From Oscillospiraceae bacterium (GTDB lineage: Bacteria > Bacillota > Clostridia > Oscillospirales > Ruminococcaceae), in contig JALFVE010000047.1 of NCBI GenBank assembly GCA_022787085.1, positions 1 to 64,000 on the forward strand: DNA of 64,000 nt, read 5' to 3'. Shown one piece after another: positions 51,727-60,052 of this stretch; position 1 is the first letter of the stretch, and every line of letters starts with the position of its first letter. The notes under the pieces were generated by a model, which was not told the origin of the DNA, searched no databases, and saw only the letters and a program-made list of their open reading frames with translations. Position numbers and translations under genes: made by a program.

Positions 51727-52965
51727 ATGAGCGGTTTTTCTGAGCTTATCAAAAATTTCGACAAAACGAGAGATTATATCAGAGACTTTTTTATATACGG
51801 CTTCAAGGTGCGAAACGAGTTTACGGGCAAAAGCAGCCGCACCTATGATGATGAAAAAAGGAGAGCGGAAAGCTGGCTTGGGGATATATTCAGATATGAC
51901 AATACCCGACGGGGGAAGCAGGTGTCCATCACCGTAGACAGCGGGCATATAGCCGAAAATCCGCTTTACAGCGCCTATTATTCAAAAAGCTTCACCGACA
52001 ATGATATAAAGCTTCATTTCATGCTCATGGATATCCTTGACGGCAGAAGCCTTAACGTACATGAGATAACCGAAGCCCTGAACAGCGCATATGAGCAGCT
52101 TTTTGACGAGCAGACCGTCAGAAACAAGCTCAAGGAATATGTGACCGAAGGGATATTCATATGCGAAAAAAAGGGACGAGCGGATATATTCACCCTTTCC
52201 GCCGATACCGCCGAAAGCTTTTTCACAGAGTATGAGGGGCTTGAGGACGCCGTAAAATTCTTTTCCGAATCCCCCGAGTTTGGCGTGGTGGGCAACAGCA
52301 TTTTGAGGACCGCAGGGATAAAAAACGATATTTTTCTGAATAAGCATAATTATATCGTCCATACCCTTGAGGACACCATTCTGCTTGACCTGCTTAAAAT
52401 AATGGAGGAAAAGCGCCTTGCCGCAATAACCAATTTCGGCAGAGGAGGAAAAGCCTCGGAGAATGAGGGCGTGCCGCTGAAAATATTCTCATCGTCCCAA
52501 ACGGGACGGCGGTATGCGGTCATGTATCTTCCCAAATATAAGCGCTATAATTCCTTCAGGCTCGACTACATAAAAAACGTAACCCCTCTTGGAATATGCG
52601 GAGAATATGATGACTATGCCGAAAAGCTCAGCCGCTGCGAGGAAAAATGCTTCGGCGTGTCCTTCGGGGAGAGAAGCGGCGAGGGAGCGGGAGGGATATT
52701 CCGCATGGTGCTGAGCATAAATGAGGAAAGCGAGGGCTTTGTCCTTGACAGACTCAGCAGGGAAAAGCGCTGCGGAAATATCCGCAGGATAGACGAAAAT
52801 CTGTTTGAATATACCGCCGAGGTCTTTGACGTAAATGAAATGATGTCGTGGGTCAAGACCTTTATCGGCAGGATAGTGTCCGCCGAAAGCACCAATAAGC
52901 AGGTAACGGATAAGCTGTATCGGGATATAGCCCGTATGAAGCGTATCTACCGCAGAAAGGAGTAA
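51727..52965 (+). CDS. WYL-domain transcriptional regulator 1
   Basis: A 412-residue protein with an N-terminal helical/winged-helix part (LNVHEITEALNSAYEQLFDEQTVRNKLKEYVTEGIF) and a WYL-type ligand-binding domain (VPLKIFSSSQTGRRYAVMYLPKYKRYNSFRLDYIKNVTPLG) followed by a C-terminal WCX-like part. WYL proteins regulate DNA-damage, RNA-repair and phage-defence genes and some bind nucleic acids. It is divergent from rtcB with about 150 bp between starts and is likely to control it. The ATG at 51727 follows AAGGTGAG; the track start is too long. Only 6 bp separate it from the next gene. Confidence 0.85.
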   Translation: MSGFSELIKNFDKTRDYIRDFFIYGFKVRNEFTGKSSRTYDDEKRRAESWLGDIFRYDNTRRGKQVSITVDSGHIAENPLYSAYYSKSFTDNDIKLHFMLMDILDGRSLNVHEITEALNSAYEQLFDEQTVRNKLKEYVTEGIFICEKKGRADIFTLSADTAESFFTEYEGLEDAVKFFSESPEFGVVGNSILRTAGIKNDIFLNKHNYIVHTLEDTILLDLLKIMEEKRLAAITNFGRGGKASENEGVPLKIFSSSQTGRRYAVMYLPKYKRYNSFRLDYIKNVTPLGICGEYDDYAEKLSRCEEKCFGVSFGERSGEGAGGIFRMVLSINEESEGFVLDRLSREKRCGNIRRIDENLFEYTAEVFDVNEMMSWVKTFIGRIVSAESTNKQVTDKLYRDIARMKRIYRRKE

Positions 52966-52971
52966 TAAGGC

Positions 52972-53988
52972 ATGAAGCTTTTTTCAGAAATATACGGAGC
53001 CTATTTCCGCTGTACGGAAGCAATACTGTCCGAGGGGAAGCTTAGCGAAAAAAGGCTTCGGGAGATAGTAAGCGAAAAAGCGTTCAGGGATTCGCAGCTG
53101 TTCATCCCCGAAAAGCTCATACCCGATAAAAGCGGAAATTCCCCATGGGGACTTCTGAAGCGGGATGAAAAGGGCAGGCTCTGCTCCGTCCTTGAACAGT
53201 CTCCTCCGAGGATAATCACAGCTCTGCAAAAAAGCCGTATCAAAGCCATGCTGTCCGACCCGAGGATAAGGCTGTTTCTTTCCGATGAGGATATATCCGC
53301 CCTGTCCGAACGCCTAAAAGACGTGAAGCCCCTGTATAATCGGGAATATTTCCGTGAATTTGACCGCTTCACCGACGGAGATGATTATGAAGACCCCCAT
53401 TACAGAGAGGTGTTCGGCATAATATTAAAAGCAGTGCGTGAGCGGGAGATTTTGACCATAGAGCTTGTTTCCCGCCGGGGAATACGAATGACCAAAAATG
53501 TTCTTCCCGTAAAAATCGAATATTCACGGAAGAACGATAAATTCCGTGTCTACTGCATAACCGCCCCGCAAAAGGAGGAATATCTTTTCAATATTTGCAG
53601 GATAGAAAGAGCGATGCCCACAGGAAAGCATGAAAGCTTTGCCCCCGATATGGAGGAATTTTTCAGCAGGAGGCGGTGTGAAAAGCCCGTAACAGTGGAA
53701 GTAAGCAGCGAGCGGAATGCAGTGGAGCGGTTCATGATGGAGTTTGCAGCCTATGAAAAGCGAAGCGAGCTTGATCTTGAAACGGGGAAATGCCATGCCT
53801 CGATATACTATGACAAGCAGGACGAAACGGAGCTTCTCATCATGCTTCTGGGCTTCGGACCCGTGCTGAAAATAACAGGGCCCGAGGAATTTCTTGAAAA
53901 GGCAAGGGAGCGGGTGGAAAGGCAGTATGAGCTGTTTTATCCGAAGGGAGAAGATATTGCGGCAGAGGGAGAGCAGGCGACGGTATAA
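52972..53988 (+). CDS. WYL-domain transcriptional regulator 2
   Basis: A 338-residue partner of the previous gene. The N-terminal 130 residues are helical without a clear HTH. About 140-215 is the WYL domain (REILTIELVSRRGIRMTKNVLPVKIEYSRKNDKFRVYCIT), followed by a WCX-like C terminus (LLIMLLGFGPVLKITGPEEF). The two genes are one operon (6-bp gap) and likely form a complex, as in other paired WYL regulators. A strong hairpin terminator follows. Confidence 0.85.
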   Translation: MKLFSEIYGAYFRCTEAILSEGKLSEKRLREIVSEKAFRDSQLFIPEKLIPDKSGNSPWGLLKRDEKGRLCSVLEQSPPRIITALQKSRIKAMLSDPRIRLFLSDEDISALSERLKDVKPLYNREYFREFDRFTDGDDYEDPHYREVFGIILKAVREREILTIELVSRRGIRMTKNVLPVKIEYSRKNDKFRVYCITAPQKEEYLFNICRIERAMPTGKHESFAPDMEEFFSRRRCEKPVTVEVSSERNAVERFMMEFAAYEKRSELDLETGKCHASIYYDKQDETELLIMLLGFGPVLKITGPEEFLEKARERVERQYELFYPKGEDIAAEGEQATV

Positions 53989-54049
53989 ATATTATAGTAC
54001 ATCTGTTCGGAACTTGTCAAGATAAATCAGAAAGAGTGTTTCGCAAAAA

Positions 54050-54084
54050 TTCAGAGCGCTGATTAATAAGATCGGCGCTCTGAA
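54050..54084 (+). terminator. Terminator after the WYL operon
   Basis: TTCAGAGCGC and GCGCTCTGAA form a 10-bp stem followed by TTTC. Confidence 0.75.
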
Positions 54085-54250
54085 TTTCTATATGTGAATC
54101 TCTATAAAATCAGCAAATAATTTTTGTGCAAATATTACTTATAAACAAATTTTTTGTGTTTTTTTATAAAAACAGGAGACAAAACCATTTTTTTATGTTA
54201 TAATTATACTAATTCCAATTACTATATCCGAAAGGGAGTGTGCAGAATAT

Positions 54251-54658
54251 ATGACCTTTGAAAAATCCTGCGGTGCGATCGTTTACCGCAAGCATCACGG
54301 GAATACGGAGATATTGCTCATAAAGCATATCAACAGCGGGCACTGGTCCTTTCCCAAGGGGCACATGGAGCAGGGGGAAAGCGAGACGGAGACCGCCCTT
54401 CGTGAGATAAAGGAGGAAACGGGGCTTGACGTTCTTCTCGATCCCACATTCAGGGAAAGCGTGACCTACTTTCCACGGAAGGACACCCAGAAGGTGGTGG
54501 TCTATTTCATCGCCAAGGCAAAGACCTATGACTATACCCCGCAGGAGGACGAGATCGCAGAGATACGCTGGGTGGATATCGGTCATGCCGTAACCATGCT
54601 CACCTATGAAAACGATAAGACCATTGTGAACAAAGCAAGGTCGGCAATTTGTCTGTAA
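54251..54658 (+). CDS. Nudix hydrolase, Ap4A-hydrolase-like
   Basis: A 135-residue single-domain Nudix enzyme. The Nudix box is complete in the order GHMEQGESETETALREIKEETG, with the catalytic Glu residues. The start KSCGAIVYRKHHGNTEILLIKH and the SFPKGH motif are typical of diadenosine-tetraphosphate hydrolases and related housecleaning enzymes. A TATAAT box lies at 54199. It is monocistronic with its own terminator. Actual nucleotide substrate is unproven. Confidence 0.9.
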   Translation: MTFEKSCGAIVYRKHHGNTEILLIKHINSGHWSFPKGHMEQGESETETALREIKEETGLDVLLDPTFRESVTYFPRKDTQKVVVYFIAKAKTYDYTPQEDEIAEIRWVDIGHAVTMLTYENDKTIVNKARSAICL

Positions 54659-54660
54659 TG

Positions 54661-54692
54661 AAAAAACGTCGGAAAGCTCTCCGACGTTTTTT
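54661..54692 (+). terminator. Nudix gene terminator
   Basis: AAAAAACGTCGGA and TCCGACGTTTTTT form a stem with a T-run directly after the stop codon. Confidence 0.85.
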
Positions 54693-54754
54693 AAATCAAT
54701 ATGTTTCCGATATGTTATGATATTCTGCAAATAAAATTAACAAGGGGGCAGGGA

Positions 54755-54874
54755 ATGAAATCAAAAAAGAAGCTGAGCGGGACAAAGATCGCTCAGATAG
54801 TCTGTCCGGCGTTATCGGCGGTATTATGGGGATACCGGATAATTGACCGCATTATTGATAAGTGCGGGCGGTAA
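54755..54874 (+). CDS. Small basic/hydrophobic protein, 39 residues
   Basis: Below the ORF-track size limit. ATG follows CAAGGGGGCAGGGA and the product starts MKSKKKLSGTK, then has a hydrophobic stretch around IVCPALSAVLWGY and ends in a charged tail. The short hydrophobic segment could sit in the membrane. It lies between the Nudix gene and the convergent PEP-domain gene. Whether it is translated is uncertain. Confidence 0.4.
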   Translation: MKSKKKLSGTKIAQIVCPALSAVLWGYRIIDRIIDKCGR

Positions 54875-54891
54875 TAAAATCGCCCGCACAT

Positions 54892-57201
54892 TTATTTTTC
54901 CACCCGAACAACTCCTCTCGCCCCGTCCACCGTAACCATATCACCCGTTTTAAGAACCGTGGTGGCATTCCCGCAGCCAACCACCGCAGGAATACCGAAT
55001 TCCCTTGCCACAATAGCCGCATGGGAAAGGGGAGCGCCGATATCGGTAATAATCGCCGCAGCTCTTGGGAATACCACCGTCCAGCCGATGTTCGTAGCGG
55101 GAGCCACAAGAATTTCGCCCTCCCGAAGCTCTTCTGCACGGTCTGCGGTGAAGATGACCCTCACCCGTCCCGTAACCGTGCCCGCCGCACCGGGAAAGCC
55201 CTTTATATCTGCGGAAACAGGACATTCAAAATCCTCCTCCGAGTAAAAATCATGTCGGGGAGAGTCCTCCGAGAGCCATTTATCGGGGTCGAACCTGCCG
55301 TAAATAAGATTCGGGAACGGGGGATAGGAAAGATATTTTTCATAGCTTACCCGCCTTTTGGGAATATTCTCCAAAGCGCTTTTGTCCCCGTTCAGAAGCC
55401 CCATGGCTTCGGAGAAATACAAAAGGAAAATATCATCTCCAATGCTGTTCAGCTCACCTGCCCGCAGAAGAAATTCCCTCATCATGCAGAAAAGCTTAAC
55501 GCCCTTGCTTCTGACCTCTTCACGTCCTCTGTTTGCCTCCTTGAAGCTGTGCAGAGTCCTGTCGAGCCATTTTGCTTTGCGGGGATACAGCTCCTTGAAA
55601 CGCTTTACAGATCCATTGAAACGGCTTTCCTGTTCCTCTCTCATCCTGTGGATATTTGCTCCCGACTTTCTGTGTTCCTCAATTAAATTATCGGGGAAAT
55701 CGGGACTTTCATAGGGATAGGGAGCGGAAAGCTCCATCTCGTTCACGCTTCTGTGACCGCAGAGCTTTATGTATTCCTCCTTTGAAAGACTGCCGTTTAT
55801 AACGTCCTCAAGCAGAAGCAGCGGCTTCATGCTGTCAAGAACGCCCGCACCGCCCGAGCAAAGCTCATTGGCAAGCTCCTCGCCGCAGATGTCTGAGAGC
55901 TTCTTTTTGGTGCCGAAAAGGGGAAAGATATTGACCCCTCGGATTATTGTTCCAAGGGACGAGGACATAAATCCCATGCCCTTTGTTACCCAGAAATCAT
56001 AAAGGGAGCGGTTGTCGGGGAGCTGCCTTATTTCGCTGATAAGCCCGTCGGCAATATCACCCATATTCTCGGAAAATTCCTTCTTTTCCCTTCGGCTCAT
56101 TTTATTTTTGCTGCCCGAGAAGAAAAGCTTTCTCATTCTCCGTTTGAAATTTTTAATATCAAATGGAAACATGGGAACTTGAACTCCCTGAGGAAGCTCG
56201 CCCGCAATATCCTTTATCTTTCCGAAAACTGTCTTTTCCGAAGCGCCCATCGCCACCATCAAAGAGCATATCACGCTGAGATTTGCATAGGGCTGACCGC
56301 ACACATTGTCGATAAAGCAGGGCATACCCATGGCTTCGCAGATTATTTCCAGAACGCTGTAGGTCATGGGGGAAACGGGGCGCATGAATATCTCGCCCAC
56401 ATTGGTTTTGGACAGCAGATATTTACCCGCAAGACTGCCGTTAACAGTGAAGCTGTCCCTGTCAATGCGCTTTAGTGAGGTAATGGGACGAGCCTGTAAA
56501 ATATAGACCTTGCCGTCCGATACCGCCCATTCGATATCCATGGGGCGTCCGTATTCGTTTCTTATCTGAGAGCAGTATTTATAAAGCCTTTTGGCGTATT
56601 TCTCAAATTCCCCGCTGCCCGAATATGCGTACTTCATGGCATTAAAGGAAAATTCCTCGGCGTTTTTCTCCCCCGAAACAAGCGCCTCGCCCTCGCCTCT
56701 AACATAGTTTCCCGTCATAACCCCCGAGCTGCCGCTAATGGGGTCGGCGGTGAATACAACACCCGCAAACTGAGGTTTGACAAACCGCTGAATAACTGCT
56801 CCGATGCCGCTGTTATCGGCACCCGAGCTTTCCGCATATCGCTTTACCCGAATACTGTCCGCAGACATGGCGACCTTGTTTGCCGCAGAAATGATATCCT
56901 CTCTTTTAACGTCCGTCATAGTTTCATACGCCCCCGCAAAGGAAGCGTTCTCTCCGTCCTCGGAAAGTGCGGAGGAGCGAACCGCATAGGTGTGCTTCGG
57001 AGACAGCCCCGATATCAGCTCCTCAAGCTCCCTTTCAGCCGATTTCTTTAATCCGCCATTTTCAAAGGCAGCTGCATCAATAGCATATCCCTCGGGAACG
57101 GGCAGCCCCATTTCGGTAAGCCTTGCAAGGGAAGCGCCCTTCCCGCCGAAGCGTGCGGGATCGTCTCCCGAAATTTCCTTAAATGAATAAATGTATCTCA
57201 T
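54892..57201 (-). CDS. PEP-synthase/rifampin-phosphotransferase-like protein
   Basis: A 769-residue protein with the two halves of PEP synthase-type enzymes. The N-terminal ATP-grasp (PPDK-N) domain has FGGKGASLARLTEMGLPVPEGY, YAVRSSALSEDG and the DIEWAVSDGKVYILQARP end. The C-terminal PEP-utilising swivelling domain has the catalytic histidine in GAPLSHAAIVAREFGIPAVVG. The PEP/pyruvate-binding TIM barrel of true PEP synthase is missing, so the layout fits rifampin phosphotransferase and related proteins that phosphorylate small molecules. Substrate is unknown. Its ATG overlaps the stop of the TetR gene, forming one operon under a palindromic operator. Confidence 0.85.
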   Translation of the reverse strand: MRYIYSFKEISGDDPARFGGKGASLARLTEMGLPVPEGYAIDAAAFENGGLKKSAERELEELISGLSPKHTYAVRSSALSEDGENASFAGAYETMTDVKREDIISAANKVAMSADSIRVKRYAESSGADNSGIGAVIQRFVKPQFAGVVFTADPISGSSGVMTGNYVRGEGEALVSGEKNAEEFSFNAMKYAYSGSGEFEKYAKRLYKYCSQIRNEYGRPMDIEWAVSDGKVYILQARPITSLKRIDRDSFTVNGSLAGKYLLSKTNVGEIFMRPVSPMTYSVLEIICEAMGMPCFIDNVCGQPYANLSVICSLMVAMGASEKTVFGKIKDIAGELPQGVQVPMFPFDIKNFKRRMRKLFFSGSKNKMSRREKKEFSENMGDIADGLISEIRQLPDNRSLYDFWVTKGMGFMSSSLGTIIRGVNIFPLFGTKKKLSDICGEELANELCSGGAGVLDSMKPLLLLEDVINGSLSKEEYIKLCGHRSVNEMELSAPYPYESPDFPDNLIEEHRKSGANIHRMREEQESRFNGSVKRFKELYPRKAKWLDRTLHSFKEANRGREEVRSKGVKLFCMMREFLLRAGELNSIGDDIFLLYFSEAMGLLNGDKSALENIPKRRVSYEKYLSYPPFPNLIYGRFDPDKWLSEDSPRHDFYSEEDFECPVSADIKGFPGAAGTVTGRVRVIFTADRAEELREGEILVAPATNIGWTVVFPRAAAIITDIGAPLSHAAIVAREFGIPAVVGCGNATTVLKTGDMVTVDGARGVVRVEK

Positions 57202-57782
57202 ATTTCATCCCCCAGAAGCATATCTATCCTCATATCAATATAGCCCTTGAGCTGTTCCCTGTCCCGCAGGTCAAGCCCCGAAAATTCCTTAATATCCTCC
57301 AGCCTGTAAATTGCCAGCTGCATCATGCTTGAAAGCTCATAGGCAATGAGCCTGCATTCGCTTTCCGACCGCCTGCCGCCGTAATGAGCCATAACAAAGG
57401 GGAGGCTTGCCTGCTCTCTTGAAAGGTCACGGTGCAGGAGCACATAACCCGTTATGGCTTTTGTAAATTTGTAACGGCTGATGAGAAATTCCGCAGCGGC
57501 AAGATGGAGCCTTTTAAGCTTTTCCTTTGGAGAAATATCCGATGAAATAATTCCTTGGAGCCGGGGGCTTTCTCTGTAAGCCTTTTCATTTCGGGAAAAA
57601 GCCTCAAACAGCATGGCTTCTTTTGAGCCGAAGCAGTAATTTATCATGGACAGCCTGACACCTGCCCTTTCCGCAACAGCTCTCGAAGTGACCTCCGAGC
57701 CGTCGGAGCAGCTCTGCATAAGCTCCGACGCCGCATTTATGAGCTTTTCCTTGGTCACGGCAAGCTTTTCGTCCTTTTTCAT
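57198..57782 (-). CDS. TetR-family repressor of the PEP-domain gene
   Basis: A 194-residue TetR regulator. The N-terminal HTH reads VTSRAVAERAGVRLSMINYCFGSKEAMLFEAF (about 30-60), followed by a helical ligand domain. The TGA stop overlaps the ATG of the downstream enzyme. A 16-bp palindrome 19 bp upstream of its start is the likely operator, implying autorepression of the operon until a ligand binds. Confidence 0.9.
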   Translation of the reverse strand: MKKDEKLAVTKEKLINAASELMQSCSDGSEVTSRAVAERAGVRLSMINYCFGSKEAMLFEAFSRNEKAYRESPRLQGIISSDISPKEKLKRLHLAAAEFLISRYKFTKAITGYVLLHRDLSREQASLPFVMAHYGGRRSESECRLIAYELSSMMQLAIYRLEDIKEFSGLDLRDREQLKGYIDMRIDMLLGDEI

Positions 57783-57800
57783 AATTCCGCCCTTTCAATT

Positions 57801-57816
57801 ATTGAACACGTTCAAT
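57801..57816. promoter_or_regulatory. TetR operator palindrome
   Basis: ATTGAAC-AC-GTTCAAT is a perfect 7-bp inverted repeat with a 2-bp centre, lying in the promoter region of the TetR/PEP-domain operon. Confidence 0.7.
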
Positions 57817-57886
57817 TTTTAACAATTATAGCATATAAAATAAACACTGTCAAGTACAAAGGGAAATTTTTCGGGAATAGAAATGC

Positions 57887-57915
57887 TTGACATTATAAAA
57901 ATCTTATGCTATAAT
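57887..57915 (+). promoter_or_regulatory. Promoter of the membrane protein gene
   Basis: TTGACA and TATAAT with 17-bp spacing, about 80 bp upstream of the start. Confidence 0.75.
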
Positions 57916-57994
57916 TTTTCTATAGGAGAAAAGAAGTGCGGAGAACGCTTGTCTGCACATGAACATTAGAATATTGACGGGAGGATGTTTTTTT

Positions 57995-58690
57995 ATGAAA
58001 CTGAAAAAGCGTTATATCGTAGCCTGCGTGCTGCTTTGTATAGCTGCGCTGGCATTATGCGTAGGAGTATTCAACATTGAAATGGGTCTTGCAAGGTATG
58101 CAAAGCTCAATAAGGTAACGAGCCAGACGTGGAAGGCGACCTCCGCCAGCGAGGTGGGAAACCGGGTTAATTCAGATCTGCTTATCACCAATGTTATAAA
58201 GAAGGGCGATGAGAGTTTTCCGGATGATGAGTTTCCTTATATCGGCGAGCAGTGCTATGTAAAGGGAAAGTATGTCGCATACGGTCAGGACGCATGGGGC
58301 GGCGGTGTTCTTCTTAACGGCAAGAATCCCGATACAGGCGAATCCTACAAGCTGGGCGATAAGGTATCCATTTACTATAAGCCCGATAATCCGAAGCTTA
58401 CATATGCCACAACCAATTATACAATATATATTATCCTTCTTGTGGCACTGTTTGTTGCTGCAATTGCGCTGATAATTGTCTGCCGTATCGTAAACAAGAG
58501 CATGAAGGACAATACCTTCAGCGATGCAGCCGTAACTATCATGGATATCCCCATGGCAGTAATCGTAGCAGGCTTTATCCTCACCTTCTTTGCAGGAATG
58601 CTCATGGGCAATATCCAGGTAGATTCCACCTACACCGCTATCAACGATGCCGTAGCAGCAGGAATTGAAGCAGGCGAGATCGCATTCTGA
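57995..58690 (+). CDS. Membrane protein, DUF3592-like, unknown function
   Basis: A 231-residue protein with a membrane helix at about 8-28 (YIVACVLLCIAALALCVGVF), an extracytoplasmic domain of about 110 residues that contains a small beta-rich module (VSIYYKPDNPKLTYA), and two more membrane helices (about 140-160 and 185-205). The beta module ending in a YxPxNP-type motif is reminiscent of DUF3592, so the assignment is tentative. I prefer the ATG at 57995, whose product starts MKLKKRY and follows GGGAGG; the track start at 57959 lacks a site. No operon partner. Confidence 0.7.
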   Translation: MKLKKRYIVACVLLCIAALALCVGVFNIEMGLARYAKLNKVTSQTWKATSASEVGNRVNSDLLITNVIKKGDESFPDDEFPYIGEQCYVKGKYVAYGQDAWGGGVLLNGKNPDTGESYKLGDKVSIYYKPDNPKLTYATTNYTIYIILLVALFVAAIALIIVCRIVNKSMKDNTFSDAAVTIMDIPMAVIVAGFILTFFAGMLMGNIQVDSTYTAINDAVAAGIEAGEIAF

Positions 58691-58757
58691 GTCTTACATA
58701 AAAAATTTCAAGGGTATGCGCAGGGTCTGCGGGTACCCTTTTTGATTGGGAGGAAAA

Positions 58758-59171
58758 ATGGTCAGAGAAATATTAATGGGCGAGGAGCTGTTTTCCGAAA
58801 AGGCTGAGGAGGCAAAAAGAGGAGATCTGAAAACCGCAAAGGATCTTCTGGATACCCTCAAAGCAAATTCCGACCGCTGCGTGGGCATGGCGGCAAATAT
58901 GATAGGCGTAAACAAAAGAATAGCGGCAATATCCGCAGGGAAAAGCTTTCTTGTGCTGATAAATCCCGTAATTACCGCACATTCGGCGGGATGCTATACC
59001 GCAGAGGAGGGCTGCCTCTCCCTTTCGGGAAAGCGGAAAACCGAGAGATATGAATGGATAACAGTTCGGTATCATGATGTGAATTTCAGAAGCAGGGAGC
59101 AGCGGTTTACGGGCTTTACGGCTCAGATAATCCAGCATGAGATGGACCATTTCGATGGGAAAATTATCTGA
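58758..59171 (+). CDS. Peptide deformylase-like protein
   Basis: A 137-residue metallopeptidase fold. The three deformylase motifs are recognisable: motif 1 as CVGMAANMIGV (canonical GLAAPQVG, so the usual Gln-containing PQ is changed to NM), motif 2 EEGCLSL with the metal Cys, and motif 3 QHEMDHFDGKII with HExxH. The metal ligands are intact, but the changed motif 1 suggests altered substrate preference, as in accessory deformylase-like proteins of Clostridia. GGGAGG precedes the ATG; the track start is 4 codons longer. The trmO gene follows by 14 bp. Confidence 0.85.
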   Translation: MVREILMGEELFSEKAEEAKRGDLKTAKDLLDTLKANSDRCVGMAANMIGVNKRIAAISAGKSFLVLINPVITAHSAGCYTAEEGCLSLSGKRKTERYEWITVRYHDVNFRSREQRFTGFTAQIIQHEMDHFDGKII

Positions 59172-59185
59172 CAGGCGGTGGGGAT

Positions 59186-59860
59186 ATGGAGCTTAAAACA
59201 ATTGCATGGATAGAAAATGACTTTACCGAAAAATTCGGCGTTCCGAGACAAAGCGGACTGACGGAAATGACCTCAAAAATAGTCTTTGCCCCCGAATACC
59301 GTGTCCCCGAGGCAATAAGAGGGCTTGAGGGCTTTACGCATATATGGCTTTTGTGGCAGTTTTCCGAGGCAGTGAGGGAAAAATGGTCGCCCACCGTCCG
59401 TCCCCCAAGGCTGGGCGGGAATACCAGAATGGGAGTATTTGCAACCCGTTCGCCGTTCAGACCCAATTCCATCGGGCTGTCCTCCGTCAGACTTCAAAGG
59501 ATAGAGCCTGACAGCCCCGAAGGGCCGGTGCTTTATGTTTCGGGGGCAGATCTTATGAACAAAACTCCCATAATTGATATAAAGCCCTATCTTGCCTATA
59601 CCGATTCCCATCCCGAGGCGTCGGGAGGCTTTGCCCTTACCGAAAGGGAGGGGCGGCTCAGGGTGGATATTGCTCCCGGGCTGGCAGAAAGGCTACCCGA
59701 AGAAAAGCTGCCGTCCCTTATTGAAATACTTTCGCAGGACCCCCGCCCCCAGTATCAGTCAGACCCCGAAAGGATATATACCATGAGCTTCGGCGGCTTT
59801 GAGATATCCTTTACCGTGAGTGAAAATGACCTCACCGTAACGGATATCCGCAAAAGCTGA
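59186..59860 (+). CDS. trmO: tRNA m6t6A37 methyltransferase-like protein (TsaA/TrmO)
   Basis: A 224-residue beta-barrel SAM-dependent enzyme that N6-methylates t6A at position 37 of certain tRNAs. Family motifs: VPEAIRGLEGFTHIWLLWQF, PPRLGGNTRMGVFATRSPFRPNSIGLSSVRL, and DIKPYLAYTDSHPEA. The C-terminal small domain (DPRPQYQSDPERIYTMSFGGFEISF) is also normal for the family. It is likely cotranscribed with the deformylase-like gene. Confidence 0.92.
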   Translation: MELKTIAWIENDFTEKFGVPRQSGLTEMTSKIVFAPEYRVPEAIRGLEGFTHIWLLWQFSEAVREKWSPTVRPPRLGGNTRMGVFATRSPFRPNSIGLSSVRLQRIEPDSPEGPVLYVSGADLMNKTPIIDIKPYLAYTDSHPEASGGFALTEREGRLRVDIAPGLAERLPEEKLPSLIEILSQDPRPQYQSDPERIYTMSFGGFEISFTVSENDLTVTDIRKS

Positions 59861-59932
59861 CAGACCTTTTGTCTATATGCAATAAGAGATAATTTCTTTT
59901 TGTATAATATACACAGAAAATGGTTTTTGGTG

Positions 59933-59961
59933 TTGCCAAAAGCTGTATATTGTAGTATAAT
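59933..59961 (+). promoter_or_regulatory. Promoter of the FapA-family gene
   Basis: TTGCCA and TATAAT at 17-bp spacing, about 90 bp upstream of the start codon. Confidence 0.6.
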
Positions 59962-60052
59962 TATAATACATAGAAATACACAGATAAAGCAGGAATTACA
60001 TTAATCGACAGAATATTCCCGCAAAATATAAAGGAAAGGACTGATAACAGCA

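Noticed and set aside
54862-55686. Plus-strand ORF of 274 codons
   Set aside because: Antisense to the PEP-domain gene, whose catalytic histidine motif lies in this stretch.
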